The notes beneath the pieces are model-generated. The model made no database searches. It was not told the DNA's origin and saw only the letters and a program-made list of their open reading frames with translations. From Chryseobacterium sp. OSA05B (GTDB lineage Bacteria; Bacteroidota; Bacteroidia; Flavobacteriales; Weeksellaceae): a DNA stretch of 64,000 bases. A program made the position numbers and the translations under genes. How positions within the stretch are numbered: position 1 is the stretch's first letter; the number at the start of each line of letters is the position of its first letter. The DNA lies in NCBI RefSeq assembly GCF_019970065.1, contig NZ_JAHXYH010000003.1:682001-746000 (forward strand). The letters run 5' to 3'. Below are positions 33,647-43,042 of the stretch, in pieces.

Positions 33647-34948
33647 TTATAGTCCGGTCTTCAGTACTTTCAGCAGTTCCGTCTGCTGAATGACATTATT
33701 TTTGCTGTTGATAAGGTTATAATTGGCCTGAAGCCAGTTGTTTCTTACAATAAAGAAGGTATATGCATCCATCAGACCTTCTTTGTATTTTTCTTCTGAT
33801 TTCAGGAAAGACAACTTTTGATTTTCAAAATTAGCTTCTAAAAGGGTGTATTTTTCCTGAGCATTGATATACTGGGCTTTTATAGAATTGATGCTTTGGG
33901 TAAGATTATTGACAATCAATTCTTTATCATAAGTAGAATTGATCACATTCAATTTGGCAACTTCCACATTATTTTTGACCTGAAACTTATTAAAGATCGG
34001 AATATTAAGCCCAAAAGACACGGATTGGTTTTTGTTTTGGGAAAACTGGTCTGAAAAACTGATGGTGGCAGCATTATTATTTAAGGATTTATTATAAAAA
34101 GTAGACCAGCTGTAACTTCCGTTAAGAGTCGGCAAATACGCTGAGGCAGCAAGATCTACCGTTTTTTCCTGAGCTTTAATTTCCGCAAGAACGGTCTGGT
34201 ACGCTGGATTATTTTCCAATAACTTTTTGGTAAAATCAGGCTGATCGAAATCATCTTCCGCTAAAGCCTCCTCATGAGTAGTATTAGTCACAAAATCTAT
34301 AGAATCCTGAGGGATGGCTAAAGCGTTAAGAAGATTTATTTTGGCCAGATCCCGTTGATTTTTTGCACTTACCCATTGTTCCTGCAATGTTCCCAGGTTA
34401 GCTTTTATGTCATAAATATCACTTTTTGAGCGGCTTCCAATTTCCACTTCTTTTTCTGTCCTTTTAATCTGCTCTTCCATTCCTGAAATCTGGGTTTCCA
34501 GGACATCAAGCCAGCTTTTACTGTTCTGGTAGACAAAAAAAGTTTGAATGACATTCAGTTTCACTTCATTCTGAGCTCTTTTAAGCTTGTAGGAGCTGGT
34601 TTCTTTGTTGAGTTTTGAAAGGGAAATATTCAGATAATTCCGCCAGTTGAAAAGCTCAATATTAGCCTGAGCCTTCAGCTGATCATACTGGGTATTGAGT
34701 ACTTCCCTCTGATTACTCGACTGATTAATGGATGATCCGAAACTATAGCTGTGATCAACGCCGGCCTCTACGGAAGGCAATAACATTCCTTTTGAGGCTG
34801 CGATTTGATGATCATTTTTTTTAATGTTAACCATTGCCTGCTTTACCAGCGGATGATTGGCTGCAGCATAATCCAGACACTGCTGAAGATTCCACGATTG
34901 CTGTGCAGGAAATAACCCCACAAAAAATATGAAGATTAGATTTTTCAT
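33647..34948 (-). CDS. TolC family outer-membrane efflux protein
   Basis: A 433-residue outer-membrane channel. The signal peptide (about 1-17) precedes NLQQCLDYAAANHPLVKQA, and the rest is two TolC-like coiled-coil/beta repeats (for example NIPIFNKFQVKNNVEVAKLN). It forms the exit duct for the ABC efflux system encoded upstream on the same strand. The start at 34948 is chosen because it gives the signal peptide; the codon two positions upstream is TTG. The 124-bp spacer before it contains a heptanucleotide array. Confidence 0.9.
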   Translation of the reverse strand: MKNLIFIFFVGLFPAQQSWNLQQCLDYAAANHPLVKQAMVNIKKNDHQIAASKGMLLPSVEAGVDHSYSFGSSINQSSNQREVLNTQYDQLKAQANIELFNWRNYLNISLSKLNKETSSYKLKRAQNEVKLNVIQTFFVYQNSKSWLDVLETQISGMEEQIKRTEKEVEIGSRSKSDIYDIKANLGTLQEQWVSAKNQRDLAKINLLNALAIPQDSIDFVTNTTHEEALAEDDFDQPDFTKKLLENNPAYQTVLAEIKAQEKTVDLAASAYLPTLNGSYSWSTFYNKSLNNNAATISFSDQFSQNKNQSVSFGLNIPIFNKFQVKNNVEVAKLNVINSTYDKELIVNNLTQSINSIKAQYINAQEKYTLLEANFENQKLSFLKSEEKYKEGLMDAYTFFIVRNNWLQANYNLINSKNNVIQQTELLKVLKTGL

Positions 34949-34980
34949 GTACAAGATGAATTTAAATTGAGTTCGGATTA

Positions 34981-35008
34981 AGGCTGGAGGCTTTTGGCTT
35001 CTGGCCTC
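34981..35008. repeat. Heptanucleotide array
   Basis: Four 7-bp units in a row: AGGCTGG, AGGCTTT, TGGCTTC and TGGCCTC. It lies in the spacer between the permease and TolC genes. Confidence 0.8.
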
Positions 35009-35072
35009 TAAGCAAAATCTCTTATCCCGACCTCAGGTTATTGTAAAGGAAAATAAGCACTGAAAATGAGTA

Positions 35073-37487
35073 TCATTCATATTTAAGATACTTCACAAGA
35101 CTTACTTTGGTTGCTTTGTAGGCTTTGATACTCACGACAGCGAATGTTAAAACAAGCAGAACAAGAAGGCTTATAATGAAGGGCCCAACCGGCATATCAA
35201 TCCGGTAAGCAAAATCTTTAAGCCATTCCTTCATCAGATAATAACTGATCGGAATGCTGATCAAAACCGCTGTCAATGTGATCCACAGGAATTGTTTGGT
35301 CAGTCCCATGATTAAAATTCCGTCTGAAGCTCCTAATGTTTTTTTAATCGCCACATCTTTCAGCTTCTGTTCGATCATCAATGAAGACAAGGCAAATAAT
35401 CCTAACAGAGCAACCATCAAAACCATGGCATTCAGAATTGTGAAAAGAGTTTGCTGTTTTTGGTACTTCTCAAAGGTTTTGGCAAATCTCTGATCGATAA
35501 AAAAGTAATCAAAAGGATATCCCGGTTCTACGGAACCTGACCAGTATTTTTTAATTCTGTTTACGGTACCTTCAATATCATCCGGTTTTATTTTCAGCTG
35601 AATATTATAAACATTCTCTTTTTTCCAGTCCGTTTCCTTGTAATGAAAAAATATAATGGGTTCTATTTCCGATCTTAAACTTCTGATGTTGAAATCTTTA
35701 ACAATACCTACAATATGGTATTTTATGCTGTCAAATCCCGGACGGATTTCATTCTTTAAAGCCTCATCATCTTTCCAGCCAAATTTTCTTACAAAAGCTT
35801 CATTGACCAGTGCGGTATTGATGGTATCAGAGGCTAGATTCTTATCCAACCAACGTCCTTTTTTCAGTTTTACATTCATAAACTGAAGGTAATTGTAATC
35901 CATAGATCCGTGCTGAGCCTGGATACTTTGATTCAAAAAATCAACATTTGAACTGCTGGATCTGTTAGTTCCGGGAACAATTTCTCCGTAAGAAACTTCA
36001 TCTACTCCCGGTATCTTGCTCATTTCAGTTCTCAATCTTTCATATTTCAGCCATGGCTTTGGATTAAACTCACTGAAGTTGACAATCAATATTTGTTTTC
36101 CGCTATAACCCAGATCTTTGTTCATCATATGTTTCACCTGTTGATTCACGATCAATCCGCCAATAATAAAGAATGATGAAATAATAAGCTGTAAAGTCAG
36201 AATTCCGTTTCTCAGCCAGATTCCGTGTTTGCTTCTTGCAAAATTTCCTTTCAGGGTTTCTATGGCTTTGAAGTTGGAGAGATACATGGCCGGAATCAAG
36301 CCGGAAATCAATGTGACCATGATGACCATCACAAATGAATAAAAATAGATATGCCAGTCGTCCATCTTCATTTCTTTATCAAAAAACTTGTTGAAGCTTG
36401 GTAAAAGAAGTTCTGTTAAGGCCAGTGAAAGCAAGTAAGAAGCGATACAAATAACAAAAGTTTCCAGTAAAAACTGAACAATAAGATTGGACCTAGTACT
36501 GCCAATGGCTTTCCTTACCCCTATCTCTTTAGCCCGCTGAGAAGCCTGTGCCGTTTTCAGATTGATGAAATTAATAGCTGACAAAACAACAATTAAAACA
36601 GAAAGCGTAAACAATATCATTAAGGTTTTGAAATCAGGTACTCCAAACCATGATGCTTTTGCATGGAGTTTTATTTCATCAAGAGGGGTCAGCAGGCTAT
36701 CCGTAGGACCATACATGTCCAGATATTGCTGAGGGGTCATTCCGGCAGAATCCTTATCCAGTCTTGATCTGTATTCAAAAATATCTTTGATAAATTTTTG
36801 TCGTAAAGCAACAATATCTGTCCCTTTTTTAATCATAAAAAAACATCCATAACTAAAATTTCCCCAATTATTTTCATCATTTTTAATCTGTTCTACAGGA
36901 TTAATAATAAACTCAGGCTTGATCTGGCTGTTTTCTTTCGGTAGCTCGTAAACTGCCGTTACCACATAATTTTTGTTATCAAATTTGACACTTTCTCCAG
37001 CAACATTGGTTGTTCCAAAAAGATTTTTGGCAGCAGTTGTCGATAATGCTATAACGCCTTCTCCTTTTAATGCGTTTTTATAGCTTCCGGAAACCAGTTT
37101 AAACGGGAAGAAATTAAAAAAATGTTCACTGGCAGTCAGTCCATCCTGCTGATAGGCCGTTTTATTTTTTGTGGTCATTTTAAATCCTATTCCTGCGCTA
37201 TTGAACAAAACATAATCCTCTACTCCCGGAATCACATCCTTAGCACGTCTTGCCATCGGAACCGATAGATTATTCCCGTAAGAATTCTCTTTCTTATGAT
37301 ACGTTTGGAAATAGTAGATCTCATCCTTTTTAGGATTCCATTTTTCGAATGATTCTTCATCATTCCAATGCAGGAGAATCAACATAAATCCGGTAAGCCC
37401 CACCGTAAGTCCAAATAGATTGATTGCAGTGGACAACCAGTTTTTTTTATAATTGATGAACGCTATTTTGAGCCAGTTATTAAGCAT
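35073..37487 (-). CDS. MacB/FtsX-type ABC transporter permease
   Basis: An 804-residue inner-membrane permease with two FtsX-like halves. A helix near 17-40 is followed by a periplasmic MacB-type core and a trio of helices around 285-410 (with TAQASQRAKEIGVRKAIGST, the family coupling motif). A second periplasmic domain and final helices around 690-800 (EQKLKDVAIKKTLGAS) follow. It exports substrates from the periplasm rather than moving them through the inner membrane. The start at 37487 gives the usual MLNNWLKIAFINYKKN N-terminus. It partners the ATPase at 37623. Confidence 0.92.
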   Translation of the reverse strand: MLNNWLKIAFINYKKNWLSTAINLFGLTVGLTGFMLILLHWNDEESFEKWNPKKDEIYYFQTYHKKENSYGNNLSVPMARRAKDVIPGVEDYVLFNSAGIGFKMTTKNKTAYQQDGLTASEHFFNFFPFKLVSGSYKNALKGEGVIALSTTAAKNLFGTTNVAGESVKFDNKNYVVTAVYELPKENSQIKPEFIINPVEQIKNDENNWGNFSYGCFFMIKKGTDIVALRQKFIKDIFEYRSRLDKDSAGMTPQQYLDMYGPTDSLLTPLDEIKLHAKASWFGVPDFKTLMILFTLSVLIVVLSAINFINLKTAQASQRAKEIGVRKAIGSTRSNLIVQFLLETFVICIASYLLSLALTELLLPSFNKFFDKEMKMDDWHIYFYSFVMVIMVTLISGLIPAMYLSNFKAIETLKGNFARSKHGIWLRNGILTLQLIISSFFIIGGLIVNQQVKHMMNKDLGYSGKQILIVNFSEFNPKPWLKYERLRTEMSKIPGVDEVSYGEIVPGTNRSSSSNVDFLNQSIQAQHGSMDYNYLQFMNVKLKKGRWLDKNLASDTINTALVNEAFVRKFGWKDDEALKNEIRPGFDSIKYHIVGIVKDFNIRSLRSEIEPIIFFHYKETDWKKENVYNIQLKIKPDDIEGTVNRIKKYWSGSVEPGYPFDYFFIDQRFAKTFEKYQKQQTLFTILNAMVLMVALLGLFALSSLMIEQKLKDVAIKKTLGASDGILIMGLTKQFLWITLTAVLISIPISYYLMKEWLKDFAYRIDMPVGPFIISLLVLLVLTFAVVSIKAYKATKVSLVKYLKYE

Positions 37488-37622
37488 GATCGTATAATTT
37501 TGTAAGTAATAAAGGTATAAGTTCAACTGGATTCAGGTCGAAAATACACCTGCCATCCAGGAAACTGAGTTCCACGGTTATTAGTTTTTTTAACAATATA
37601 ATTAAGTTAAAGAATGACATTT

Positions 37623-38345
37623 CTATTGGAGTTCTTTAGCTCCTGCTTTTTCGAAGACATCTCTTCTTTGGGAGGCATGTTCTTCATTAAAGATTTCACC
37701 GTCCTTCATATTGACAATTCTGGAAGCAAAGCCTGCATCATACGAAGAGTGTGTTACCATGACAATGGTTGAGCCTTCTCTGTGAAGTTCTGCCAAGAGG
37801 TTCATCACCTCATTTCCGTTGGAGCTGTCAAGATTTCCGGTAGGTTCATCGGCAAGAATCAACTGAGGTTTTGTTACCAAAGCTCTCGCAACGGCTGCTC
37901 TCTGCTGCTGCCCTCCCGAAAGCTGTTGTGGATAATGCCTGGCACGGTGACCAATATTGATTTGCTCCATAATTTCCTCTACTCTTCTTTTTCTTTCAGA
38001 AGAAGAAACGCCGTTATAAATTAATGGCAATTCGATATTTTCATACACACTAAGCTCATCGATCAGATTAAAATTCTGAAAAATGAAGCCTATATTTTTC
38101 TTTCGGATCGCCGATTTCTTTTTTTCTCCTGCTTTCACCGTTTCCACGTCTGCAAATTTGTAAGACCCTGTGGAAGCATCATCCAGCAAGCCGAGAATAT
38201 TAAGAAATGTAGATTTCCCACAACCTGAAGGCCCCATTATGGCTACAAACTCCCCTTCTTTGATTTGAAGACTGATGTTATTCAAAGCATTGGTCTGTAC
38301 ATCTTCAGTTTTATAGATTTTAGAAAGATTCTGAACATTGATCAT
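37623..38345 (-). CDS. ABC transporter ATP-binding protein (MacB/LolD type)
   Basis: A 240-residue ATPase. Walker A GPSGCGKST (about 39-47), Q-loop FIFQNFNLI, signature LSGGQQQRAAVARAL, Walker B LILADEPTGNLDS and the H-loop VTHSS are all intact. The length is typical of MacB-like systems in which ATPase and permease are separate. The start lies 29 nt after the adaptor gene. A 135-nt spacer follows before the permease, containing one copy of the AAAAACTAATAACC element. Confidence 0.95.
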   Translation of the reverse strand: MINVQNLSKIYKTEDVQTNALNNISLQIKEGEFVAIMGPSGCGKSTFLNILGLLDDASTGSYKFADVETVKAGEKKKSAIRKKNIGFIFQNFNLIDELSVYENIELPLIYNGVSSSERKRRVEEIMEQINIGHRARHYPQQLSGGQQQRAAVARALVTKPQLILADEPTGNLDSSNGNEVMNLLAELHREGSTIVMVTHSSYDAGFASRIVNMKDGEIFNEEHASQRRDVFEKAGAKELQ

Positions 38346-38374
38346 TTTAATTCTTATTTAAATGTGAAGGTTAA

Positions 38375-39622
38375 TTATTTTTTATTTTTAATCTCAAGGA
38401 TTTCGTATTTTTTAATCTCTGAATAGTCAGATGTAATCACTGTTTCTCCACTTTTCAATCCTGAAACTACTTCGTAAAATAAAGGATTTTCACGCCCTAA
38501 AACAACGTTTCTTTTTTCTGCTTTATTTCCTTTTACCACGAAGATCCATTTCCCGTTGGTATCTTTATAAAAATTACCTTTGGGAACCATGACACTCTGG
38601 GTATCAGCGGAAAGTTTGAGCTTTACACCAAAAGTCATCCCTATTTTCAGGTTCTGTGGTTTTACATCGGTAAAGTTAAGTTCTACAGAAAACTGTCCGT
38701 CTTTTACTTCCGGTAAAATTTTAGTGATCATCACGTTGTATGGTTTACCGTCGTTATCCAGACTTCCTTTAATACCGTTTTGAAGTTTATTGATGTAGTA
38801 TTCATCTACTTTGGCCACTAATTTATAGCCGTCCATCAAATCAATTTTACCGATACTCTGACCTGTGGTAAGATTTTCCCCTATCGAAACATTAAATGAT
38901 GAAAGTCTGCCGGAGGCCGGAGCCATGATCAGGAAATTGTTTTTATTGGAATGCAGGATCTGAAGGCTTTTCTCCATTTGACCGATAGAAGAATTAACGG
39001 CAGACATTTGGGAGCTTCTGGATTTTTTTTCAATGAAAGCACCCTTTTCCACGATTGATTTTCTTTGTTTCTGGTAATTCAGATTCTGCAGGCTGATATC
39101 ATAATCTGTCTTTTTCCCGATCTCAGCATCATAAAGACGTTTTTGCAGATTAAACGACTGTAAAGCCGTATTATAATCATTCTGAGACTGCAGCAATTCT
39201 TTGTCCTGAACGAATTCCTGATTTTTAAGTTCAAGAAGCGTACTTCTCATCTGGCTGATCTGCTGCATGATTCCCGTTTCCTGATTCAGATAATTAAACT
39301 CTGTGTTAGGATTGTAGACCCTTGCAATGGGTTGCCCTTTCGTGAGGATCTGGCCGTCTTCTGCAAATTTCTCTTTTATCGCACCCCCTTCTAAAACATT
39401 GACAAGAGAGGAATTGAGAGATTGTGTCTGTGCGGTGAGCATCAGCATGTCTTCAAATTTTCCACGGGTGACTTCTTCTATCTGAATGTCTTCCGCTGAA
39501 ATATTATACGTCTTTTTCTGTTTTGTAAAATACAGACTGAACAGTGATCCTGCCACAATTATTATCAATCCGACTAAAACAATTTTCAATTTCGATTTCT
39601 TTTTTACTATTTTCGTATCCAT
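38375..39622 (-). CDS. Periplasmic adaptor subunit of the efflux pump
   Basis: A 415-residue HlyD/MacA-like membrane fusion protein. An N-terminal membrane helix (about 14-32) leads to a barrel-sandwich domain split by a long coiled-coil hairpin (about 110-235, rich in Gln/Leu/Lys) and a beta-barrel region (MTFGVKLKLSADTQSVMVPKGNFY). It links the MacB-like permease to TolC. First gene of the operon adaptor-ATPase-permease-TolC, reading out from a sigma-54 type promoter 34-49 nt upstream. Confidence 0.92.
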   Translation of the reverse strand: MDTKIVKKKSKLKIVLVGLIIIVAGSLFSLYFTKQKKTYNISAEDIQIEEVTRGKFEDMLMLTAQTQSLNSSLVNVLEGGAIKEKFAEDGQILTKGQPIARVYNPNTEFNYLNQETGIMQQISQMRSTLLELKNQEFVQDKELLQSQNDYNTALQSFNLQKRLYDAEIGKKTDYDISLQNLNYQKQRKSIVEKGAFIEKKSRSSQMSAVNSSIGQMEKSLQILHSNKNNFLIMAPASGRLSSFNVSIGENLTTGQSIGKIDLMDGYKLVAKVDEYYINKLQNGIKGSLDNDGKPYNVMITKILPEVKDGQFSVELNFTDVKPQNLKIGMTFGVKLKLSADTQSVMVPKGNFYKDTNGKWIFVVKGNKAEKRNVVLGRENPLFYEVVSGLKSGETVITSDYSEIKKYEILEIKNKK

Positions 39623-39655
39623 AATTAAGATAACTCGTTTGCTTACAATTAATTA

Positions 39656-39671
39656 CACAATCCAGATGCCA
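39656..39671 (-). promoter_or_regulatory. Sigma-54 (-24/-12) promoter for the efflux operon
   Basis: TGGCAT, 5 nt, TTGTG on the minus strand fits TGGCAC-N5-TTGCA with the correct GG-to-G spacing; the -12 element has T in place of the usual C. Transcription would start about 24 nt before the adaptor ATG. The divergent gene encodes a sigma-54 activator. Confidence 0.7.
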
Positions 39672-39735
39672 GTAAATTATAAATCTGTAAGTCTCTGACA
39701 ATCTGAAATAAAGCTTTAAACCTACTTTTAAAAAC

Positions 39736-39772
39736 TGTTCATTATCGGACACTTTTTGTGCGGAAATGAACA
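39736..39772. promoter_or_regulatory. Two tandem 16-bp activator sites (enhancer)
   Basis: TGTTCATTATCGGACA (39736-39751) and TGTGCGGAAATGAACA (39757-39772) share the pattern TGTnC-N6-GnACA, each an imperfect dyad. They are 21 bp apart, about two helical turns. They lie about 65 bp upstream of the -24 element. This is the layout expected for dimers of an NtrC-family activator. Confidence 0.65.
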
Positions 39773-39781
39773 CTTAAGCTT

Positions 39782-39789
39782 TAATTTTG
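39782..39789 (+). promoter_or_regulatory. -7 box for the response regulator/kinase genes
   Basis: TAATTTTG matches TAnnTTTG, with TTTG 23 nt upstream (39755-39758) as a possible -33. It overlaps the activator sites, so the regulator may control its own synthesis. Confidence 0.5.
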
Positions 39790-39829
39790 TGTATGGAGTT
39801 CCCTGTTTAATTAATTTTTTTTAAATCAT

Positions 39830-41173
39830 ATGCGTAAAAAAGAAGCTCATATATTGATTGTAGATGATAATGAAGATATTTTATTTTCTGCAAGGGTTTG
39901 GCTGAAGAAATTCTTCACGGAGGTGAGCTGCCTCAGCCAACCGACAAAAATTCTGAAATTTATCGTGGAACACCAGATCGATGCGGTTGTTTTGGACATG
40001 AATTTCCGGAAAGGCTTTGAAAACGGTCAGGATGGTCTGTACTGGATGAATGAGATCAAAACACTTGAACCCCAGCTCCCGATCATTCTGATGACGGCTT
40101 ATGGTGAAGTGGAACTAGCTATTGAAGGTTTAAAAAAGGGAGCGTCTGATTTTATCCTTAAACCATGGAATAACGAAAAACTGTACGCCTCAGTCAATCT
40201 TGCCGTTGATATTTCACGAAAGAATAAAAAGCTGAGTCAATGGGAAAATATCAATCAAAAAAGCAATCAGTATCAGCTGGACAGTCATTCTCAAAAAATG
40301 CAGGAGATCCTTGAACAGATCAAAAAGGTATCCCCTACTGATGCCAATATTCTTCTTCTGGGTGAGAACGGAACTGGAAAATATGTTTTGGCGGAATCTA
40401 TTCATGAACAGTCTAACAGAAAGAATGAACCTTTTGTGCATATTGATCTGGGAAGTATTTCTGAAAATCTTTTCGAAGCCGAATTATTCGGATATAAAAA
40501 GGGAGCCTTTACAGATGCTAATGAGGATTATGCAGGGAAAATAGAAAACACCCAGAATGGAACTGTTTTTCTGGATGAAATCGGCAATCTCCCTCTTCAG
40601 CTTCAGACCAAATTGCTCAGTCTTATACAAAACAGAAAACTATCCAGAATCGGCGAAACAAAAGAAAGGATGCTGGATGTGCGTTTTATTTTTGCGACCA
40701 ATGAAAATCTGAAAAAAGCAGTGGCGGAAAACCGTTTTCGTCAGGATTTATATTACAGAATCAATACGGTGGAAATTAATATTCCGGCTTTGAGAGAAAG
40801 ACCTGAGGACATCCATCTTCTGGCCACCTATTTCTTAGACCGCTACAAACAGAAATACCATAAACCGAATTTAGAATTATCCGAAAACTTATTATCTCAG
40901 CTAAAAAATTATCCATGGCCCGGAAATATCCGTGAGCTTGACCATTGCATAGAACGAAGTGTGATTTTATCCAATGATAAAAGCTTTCAGCTGCTGATGC
41001 CCCAACTGGAAGAACAGGAAAGCACGATCACCAATCTCAATATTGAAGACATGGAAGAAATGCTCATAAAAAAAGCCCTGAAAAAGCACCAGGGCAATAT
41101 ATCTCTGGCTGCTGAAGATCTGGGACTTTCAAGAGCCGCATTATACAGAAGAATGGAGAAATTCGGATTATAA
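39830..41173 (+). CDS. Sigma-54-dependent response regulator (NtrC/AtoC type)
   Basis: A 447-residue activator. The receiver (about 1-125) has the phospho-acceptor Asp56 (VVLDMNF). The AAA+ domain (about 145-375) has Walker A GENGTGKY, Walker B GTVFLDEIG and the sigma-54 contact loop as GAFTDA instead of GAFTGA, a variant I believe is common in this phylum. The C-terminal Fis-type HTH (about 405-445) ends GLSRAALYRRMEKFGL. It is divergent from the efflux operon and followed after 22 nt by its kinase gene. It most likely activates the -24/-12 promoter at 39656. Confidence 0.93.
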   Translation: MRKKEAHILIVDDNEDILFSARVWLKKFFTEVSCLSQPTKILKFIVEHQIDAVVLDMNFRKGFENGQDGLYWMNEIKTLEPQLPIILMTAYGEVELAIEGLKKGASDFILKPWNNEKLYASVNLAVDISRKNKKLSQWENINQKSNQYQLDSHSQKMQEILEQIKKVSPTDANILLLGENGTGKYVLAESIHEQSNRKNEPFVHIDLGSISENLFEAELFGYKKGAFTDANEDYAGKIENTQNGTVFLDEIGNLPLQLQTKLLSLIQNRKLSRIGETKERMLDVRFIFATNENLKKAVAENRFRQDLYYRINTVEINIPALRERPEDIHLLATYFLDRYKQKYHKPNLELSENLLSQLKNYPWPGNIRELDHCIERSVILSNDKSFQLLMPQLEEQESTITNLNIEDMEEMLIKKALKKHQGNISLAAEDLGLSRAALYRRMEKFGL

Positions 41174-41195
41174 TTTAATCTATATTTAGACTTAA

Positions 41196-42512
41196 ATGAA
41201 TAAAAATAATTACATCTGGTTGATTTATATTTCTCTGGCTATTGTCAGTGGAATTTTATGCTATCACTTCTTCTTAAAAGAAAAATGGATTAATGTGCTT
41301 CTTTTTTCTGCACTGCTTTTCATTTTCATACTTCTTGCTAATTTTTCATTTTCAGCTCAAATTGCAAAAACAGAGAAAATTATTCAATCCATCATCAAAA
41401 AGGATTTTTCATTATTTCCCAAAAAAGAAGATTCTGATTTGATCAACAGCAGTGTACAATTATATTATCAGAATAAAAATGAACATCTTTCTTTATCTTC
41501 CTATAAATTACTGTATGAAAGCATTTTAGACCAAATAGACACCGGTCTGATGATTTTATATGAAATCGATAAGGAATGGAAAGTATTTTATGTGAATCCT
41601 ACCTTCCTGGAAATACTCGAAATACCAAAATACAATTCCTGGAAGCTGTATGCCGCTAAAATTCCCGAATTTTATAAAATTATCGAGGAGACCAATTATG
41701 AAAGCTGGCAGGAATTTCTTGACATTTCTATTCGCCAGAATGCGAAACAGTCTTTTTCTATGAGAACCAAACAGGTCAAAAATATCCAGCACAGTTTTTA
41801 CATCATCACTTTAGAATCTGTTCAGAAAATTATTGAACAAAAAGAAAAACTGGCCTGGAATAATCTCATGAAAGTCATTTCTCATGAGCTTTTAAATACC
41901 CTGACTCCGGTTAATAGCTTGATCCAAAACCTGGACTACATCAGTAATCAGGAGACCATAAACAAAGAGGATCAGGAGGAAATGAAGGAAAGTCTGATGA
42001 TCATCACTTCAAAATCAAAAGAGCTTCTCAATTTTGTAGATAATTACCGTCAAGTGGCTGAATTGCCCAAACCGATCCTTAAAAGTGTCTCTCTGAAAAA
42101 AATCACAGAATCGGCCATTAGTTTCTTACAGCAGGAATTTGAAAAGCATCATATTCAAATCGTTCTGGATCTGGAAGAACATTATGTTTCGGCTGATCTG
42201 AAAATGATTGAACGAAGCCTGATCAACCTGTATATTAATGCTATATATGCTGTTTCTGAAAAGGAAGAAAAGATTATTAAAACATCCATAAAGTCTCAGA
42301 ACAACCGGGTTATTTTGACTTTAACAGATAATGGTTCAGGCATTACCGACGAAATTAAGGATAAGATTTTTCTTCCATTTTTCACCACCAGAAATGAAGG
42401 TTCCGGAATTGGCTTAACCCTTTCAAAAAGCATTATGGAAGCTCATCGGGGATATCTTATCTATCGAGCACAGGAAGAAGGAAGCTCTTTTGAAATGTGG
42501 TTTCTGCAATAG
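41196..42512 (+). CDS. Sensor histidine kinase partner of the NtrC-type regulator
   Basis: A 438-residue inner-membrane kinase. Two N-terminal helices (about 5-25 and 30-50) are followed by a cytoplasmic PAS-like region (about 110-205), a HisKA domain with the H-box [12 protein letters not shown], and a HATPase domain ([15 protein letters not shown], then [20 protein letters not shown] and [10 protein letters not shown]). The periplasmic loop is almost absent, so the signal may come from within the membrane. The pair is encoded divergent from the efflux pump it likely controls. Confidence 0.92.
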   Translation: MNKNNYIWLIYISLAIVSGILCYHFFLKEKWINVLLFSALLFIFILLANFSFSAQIAKTEKIIQSIIKKDFSLFPKKEDSDLINSSVQLYYQNKNEHLSLSSYKLLYESILDQIDTGLMILYEIDKEWKVFYVNPTFLEILEIPKYNSWKLYAAKIPEFYKIIEETNYESWQEFLDISIRQNAKQSFSMRTKQVKNIQHSFYIITLESVQKIIEQKEKLAWNNLMKVISHELLNTLTPVNSLIQNLDYISNQETINKEDQEEMKESLMIITSKSKELLNFVDNYRQVAELPKPILKSVSLKKITESAISFLQQEFEKHHIQIVLDLEEHYVSADLKMIERSLINLYINAIYAVSEKEEKIIKTSIKSQNNRVILTLTDNGSGITDEIKDKIFLPFFTTRNEGSGIGLTLSKSIMEAHRGYLIYRAQEEGSSFEMWFLQ

Positions 42513-42530
42513 GGAGATTAGGGATGTTTT

Positions 42531-42610
42531 TAACGCAAAGAAAATTAATATCCCGTTTTATAAAGGGAAGCAAAAGTGGAATTAATTTCACACAGATTTC
42601 ACATATGTTT
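42531..42610. repeat. Degenerate dispersed repeat, copy 1
   Basis: TAACGCAAAGAAAATTA followed by a GGGAAGCAAAAGT segment and a CACACAGATT segment. A similar order occurs at 62024-62140. It lies just past the kinase gene. The rest of 42678-43042 shows no gene. Confidence 0.5.
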
Positions 42611-42644
42611 ACTTTTATTCTTCTGGATTTGAAGGCATAAAAAA

Positions 42645-42677
42645 AGGAGCTCATCCTTATGGACAGCTCCTCTTTTT
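42645..42677. terminator. Bidirectional terminator between convergent two-component loci
   Basis: AGGAGCT pairs with AGCTCCT across a 13-nt loop, with a T run on the plus side and an A run on the left (T run for the minus strand). Confidence 0.8.
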
Positions 42678-43042
42678 CTGTGTTAAACAACCTATACCAA
42701 AACTTCTCTATATTAATTTGTGTTTTTTTAATAAGCGGCTTTCGAGAAGTTCAGCCAAAAGGTCATGCATACACCTTATATTAATTCATCACTTAGCGTT
42801 TTAAGCAATTATAGTTTTATAACTTTACACCTACAATTACCCTATTCATCCGCATAGAATTAAAATTCTTTTCAGATTCGAATTTTATGCGTTTTTCATT
42901 TGTTGTTTTTGTTGGTACAAAGTAACGACATTACCTGATGAAATGAAGAACAAGAGGCATCGATATATATCGATAAAAGCATAGATGTTTATCGGCTTTA
43001 TGGTGTATACCGTGGAAAAGTGAGGATCGGATTCTGGAAATC

